A stretch of 36,795 bases of DNA from an uncultured Prevotella sp. (GTDB lineage Bacteria; Bacteroidota; Bacteroidia; Bacteroidales; Bacteroidaceae), in assembly GCA_934204655.1 (NCBI GenBank), contig CAKPZJ010000029.1, forward strand, positions 1-36,795, read 5' to 3'. A program made the position numbers and the translations under genes. The notes beneath the pieces are model-generated. The model worked only from the letters and a program-made list of their open reading frames with translations. It was not told where the DNA came from and ran no database searches. This document shows, in pieces, positions 35,364 to 36,795 of this stretch (within the stretch, counting starts at the first letter, position 1; each line of letters opens with the position of its first letter).

Positions 35364-35393
35364 TTTGGGGGGGGAATTTAATGCTTACTTTTG
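35364..35393 (+). promoter_or_regulatory. Promoter of the unknown gene pair
   Basis: TTTG (35364-35367), 18 bases, TACTTTTG (35386-35393), close to the consensus. The start is predicted near 35400, leaving a leader of about 190 bases before ATG 35590. Confidence 0.55.
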
Positions 35394-35447
35394 CAAAGTC
35401 AAGTTGACAGAGTTCTTTGACTCACTTTCTCCGAGCTGCGTGTCTTG

Positions 35448-35600
35448 ATGACAGGTAAGGTTGTTAGTAGGCTGGTTGCCATCGTGCACAATAGGCCTCT
35501 GCAACGCCTCCGCAGAGACACCGCTCCGGTCTTAGCGCAGGACGCTTTGATTTGGGGTTTCGATGTAAGGAGGCATAAAAAAAATTTTTATGATGAATAA
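35448..35600 (+). CDS. Possible 50-aa leader ORF overlapping the next start
   Basis: An open frame from ATG 35448 to TAA 35598-35600 encodes a basic 50-aa protein (MTGKVVSRLVAIVHNRPLQR at the start, ending in RRHKKNFYDE). Its stop overlaps the first codons of the gene at 35590, an arrangement for translational coupling, and it lies inside the long leader made by the promoter at 35364. The leader also holds GTCAAGTTGAC (about 35399-35409) and a CTCTGC/GCAGAG stem (about 35497-35516). It could equally be a chance frame in a structured leader; no homologue is known to me. Confidence 0.25.
   Translation: MTGKVVSRLVAIVHNRPLQRLRRDTAPVLAQDALIWGFDVRRHKKNFYDE
35567..35573 (+). promoter_or_regulatory. 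Strong Shine-Dalgarno sequence far from the start codon
   Basis: AAGGAGG lies 16 bases before ATG 35590 (19 before the second ATG), with an A8T5 tract between. The site is strong for this genome, but the spacing is about twice the usual, so the real start or the leader fold may bring it closer. Confidence 0.4.
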
Positions 35601-35874
35601 AAATTATGCCGAAGAATATCGGCAGTTAACCCAGCAAGCCTATGAGGCATTGTTGAAGTGTGAAACGGAGATTAACCGTATTATTAGTGAGTCTTACAAG
35701 TTCTGTCGTGAGCTCCCAAAAGGAGTGGGGGAACCATACGCTACGTGGGGTACGCCCTTAGAGTGTTACCTGATACGTCTTAGGGACCCACTTGACGACC
35801 GATGGGGCGAGGTGCACGAAAACGCGATGGATTTTATCTTTCAGCTGGAGCATTTCGCCGAAAAGGCAGATTAA
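35590..35874 (+). CDS. Small protein of unknown function
   Basis: Protein of 94 aa (92 from the second ATG). I do not recognise a family. It is acidic, mostly helical by composition (NYAEEYRQLTQQAYEALLKC, ETEINRIISESYKFCRELP) with a central loop GVGEPYATWGTPLECY and a second helix HENAMDFIFQLEHFAEKAD. It has three cysteines and no signal peptide or membrane segment, so it is probably cytoplasmic. It follows a ~190-base leader and is separated from the next unknown gene by a hairpin. The two genes probably form an operon. Confidence 0.6.
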   Translation: MMNKNYAEEYRQLTQQAYEALLKCETEINRIISESYKFCRELPKGVGEPYATWGTPLECYLIRLRDPLDDRWGEVHENAMDFIFQLEHFAEKAD

Positions 35875-35877
35875 AAA

Positions 35878-35909
35878 AAGGGGACACTTCTGGTAAGGGG
35901 TGTCCCCTT
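35878..35909. other. Perfect hairpin between the two unknown genes
   Basis: AAGGGGACAC (35878-35887) pairs with GTGTCCCCTT (35900-35909) around a 12-base loop. No T run follows on the plus strand; on the minus strand the stem is followed by seven T residues. For the plus-strand operon it may act as a processing or partial-termination site. Confidence 0.55.
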
Positions 35910-35957
35910 ACTATTACACGGAAACCGTATATAACATTAACCGGCACGAAAAAAACT

Positions 35958-36599
35958 ATGAACAGAGCAGAGAACATCGCACGGGAGGCAGAAGGGCGCA
36001 TAACCCTACTGAGGCAAAAACTGAAGGACGAGCTCGGCACTGGGCCCGGCACAGGTCACTATAATGATTACGGGGCAGCCACTCTGCCTGAAATCAAGCG
36101 TCGGCTGCTGGACAGGATTTACGAGATGCAGGGGCGGCAGGTCGAGGAGAGTGACGCGCTGATAAATGCCATGCTGCTACGTACCATCATCGGGCTATAT
36201 CACAGCCTGCTCTATATAATGCACCATTATGACAGCTGGACTGAGGCCCAAAAGGCCGGGTTCCTTAAAGATATGGACGACCCCCGTAAGGGCCCTAAAT
36301 GTCTTGACAGCCAGTCCAGGTCTCTGGATGACCTCCACTCGCTACTCTGCAACTACGTACACCAGGGCTATATACAGTATGGCCGCATGGGCCGTGGCGA
36401 TGTGGAGCTCTTCATGCAGTATGCCCTCGGTCAGATAGTTGCCAGGTTTGCCGACGACCACGATGTGCGCGACGTGATAGAAGAGATAAGCAGTCACAAA
36501 CCCCTGGGCCGCCATACCCTGTCAGAATACTTCGGCAAAGGAGGGTCGGAACTGGCAGCCGAAACCAGCCGCAGGCAACCCGGGAAGATTAAATTATAG
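35958..36599 (+). CDS. Protein of unknown function
   Basis: Protein of 213 aa from ATG 35958; the frame is open upstream, but that part overlaps the previous gene and the hairpin. No family is recognised. It looks all-helical: a coiled-coil-like N-terminus (ENIAREAEGRITLLRQKLKD), TLPEIKRRLLDRIYEMQGRQ, a hydrophobic middle (ALINAMLLRTIIGLYHSLLY) followed by IMHHYD, and a C-terminal part with DDHDVRDVIEEISSHKPLGR and a basic end (RRQPGKIKL). No signal peptide or convincing membrane helix is seen. Probably co-transcribed with the 94-aa gene. Confidence 0.6.
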   Translation: MNRAENIAREAEGRITLLRQKLKDELGTGPGTGHYNDYGAATLPEIKRRLLDRIYEMQGRQVEESDALINAMLLRTIIGLYHSLLYIMHHYDSWTEAQKAGFLKDMDDPRKGPKCLDSQSRSLDDLHSLLCNYVHQGYIQYGRMGRGDVELFMQYALGQIVARFADDHDVRDVIEEISSHKPLGRHTLSEYFGKGGSELAAETSRRQPGKIKL

Positions 36600-36722
36600 A
36601 TAGTAGTCACCCCCTCGCCTGTGTGCCTATGACTAAACAGGGAGGAGGGCGGTAGGTATATAGAAATCATTGCCAGTAACGGGTATCTGTAACCGCTTGA
36701 TGCATAGGGTCTAACGAACCCT
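36600..36722. other. Non-coding sequence after the unknown pair
   Basis: A weak interrupted stem (CCCTC at 36612 with GAGGG at 36645; CCTGT at 36618 with ACAGG at 36637) may end the transcript, but no T run follows. Nothing else is seen. Confidence 0.3.
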
Positions 36723-36777
36723 GCGCAGAATTTGCCTAAAGTAGCGCAGAATTTGCCTACGAACTGCGCAGAATTTG
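36723..36777. repeat. Three direct repeats of GCGCAGAATTTG
   Basis: GCGCAGAATTTGCCTA occurs at 36723-36738 and 36744-36759, and GCGCAGAATTTG again at 36766-36777, at offsets of 21 and 22 bases. The window ends 18 bases later, so the array may continue. Confidence 0.7.
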
Positions 36778-36795
36778 AGCGATATACTAATACCT

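Noticed and set aside
35400..35589. Known riboswitch in the leader of the unknown pair
   Set aside because: I could not match the stems to any riboswitch class; reported only as a structured leader.
36723..36777. Possible CRISPR array
   Set aside because: Repeats are only 12-16 bases with 5-10 base gaps that are partly alike; no spacers and no cas genes.

Overview
The window looks like a Bacteroidota (Bacteroidetes) chromosome, most likely from a Prevotellaceae relative. The grounds are the promoters (TTTG, 19-20 bases, TAnnTTTG), weak Shine-Dalgarno sites, a secreted nuclease with a type IX secretion sorting domain, clade-typical families (DUF4251, DUF4296, PCMD, HU-HIG, EFR1 ferredoxin, C69 dipeptidase, long LspA), and the gene order ileS / DksA-like / lspA / DUF4296. 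The species cannot be named from the sequence alone. No rRNA, tRNA, CRISPR array, transposase or integrase was seen.

Layout. 1-1142: 3' part of a sugar aminotransferase, cut by the window edge. 1373-4262 (minus): an FtsZ-family gene overlapping a secreted endonuclease I. 4735-9064 (minus): fmt, a DUF4251 protein, tsaC and a ClC protein. 9451-16706 (plus): a packed seven-gene surface glycan locus with flippase, polymerase, three glycosyltransferases, an acetyltransferase and a nucleotidyltransferase-like protein. 16718-18757: a divergent pair, an EFR1 ferredoxin and a membrane-anchored predicted pseudokinase. 19328-21258: groES-groEL. 21587-25372: an envelope operon of PCMD protein, outer-membrane barrel and phosphoethanolamine transferase-like enzyme. 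26122-34324: ileS, DksA/TraR-like, lspA, DUF4296 lipoprotein, nadC and C69 dipeptidase. 34430-34852 (minus): an HU-like protein. 35590-36599: two unrecognised genes behind a long leader, followed by short tandem repeats.

The window is mostly envelope and housekeeping biology: making and exporting a surface glycan, lipoprotein maturation, outer-membrane biogenesis and lipid A-type modification, next to chaperonin, tRNA charging, initiator tRNA formylation and NAD synthesis.

The most unusual signals lie between genes or in altered active sites. They are: a ~110-nt transcription unit at 25610-25718 with its own promoter, two upstream boxes 31 bp apart and a perfect terminator, but no normal gene; a diverged interspersed palindromic element in two clear copies and one weak copy; a sigma-54-like promoter with a TGACAC dyad before groES; an apparently leaderless promoter on the ferredoxin gene; a kinase with HRD changed to HRN; an FtsZ-family protein away from the division cluster with an altered T7 loop; a ClC protein with Val at the proton-glutamate position; a DksA-like protein without cysteine; and a decayed type IX sorting domain at 9163-9360. 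I see no classical defence system.
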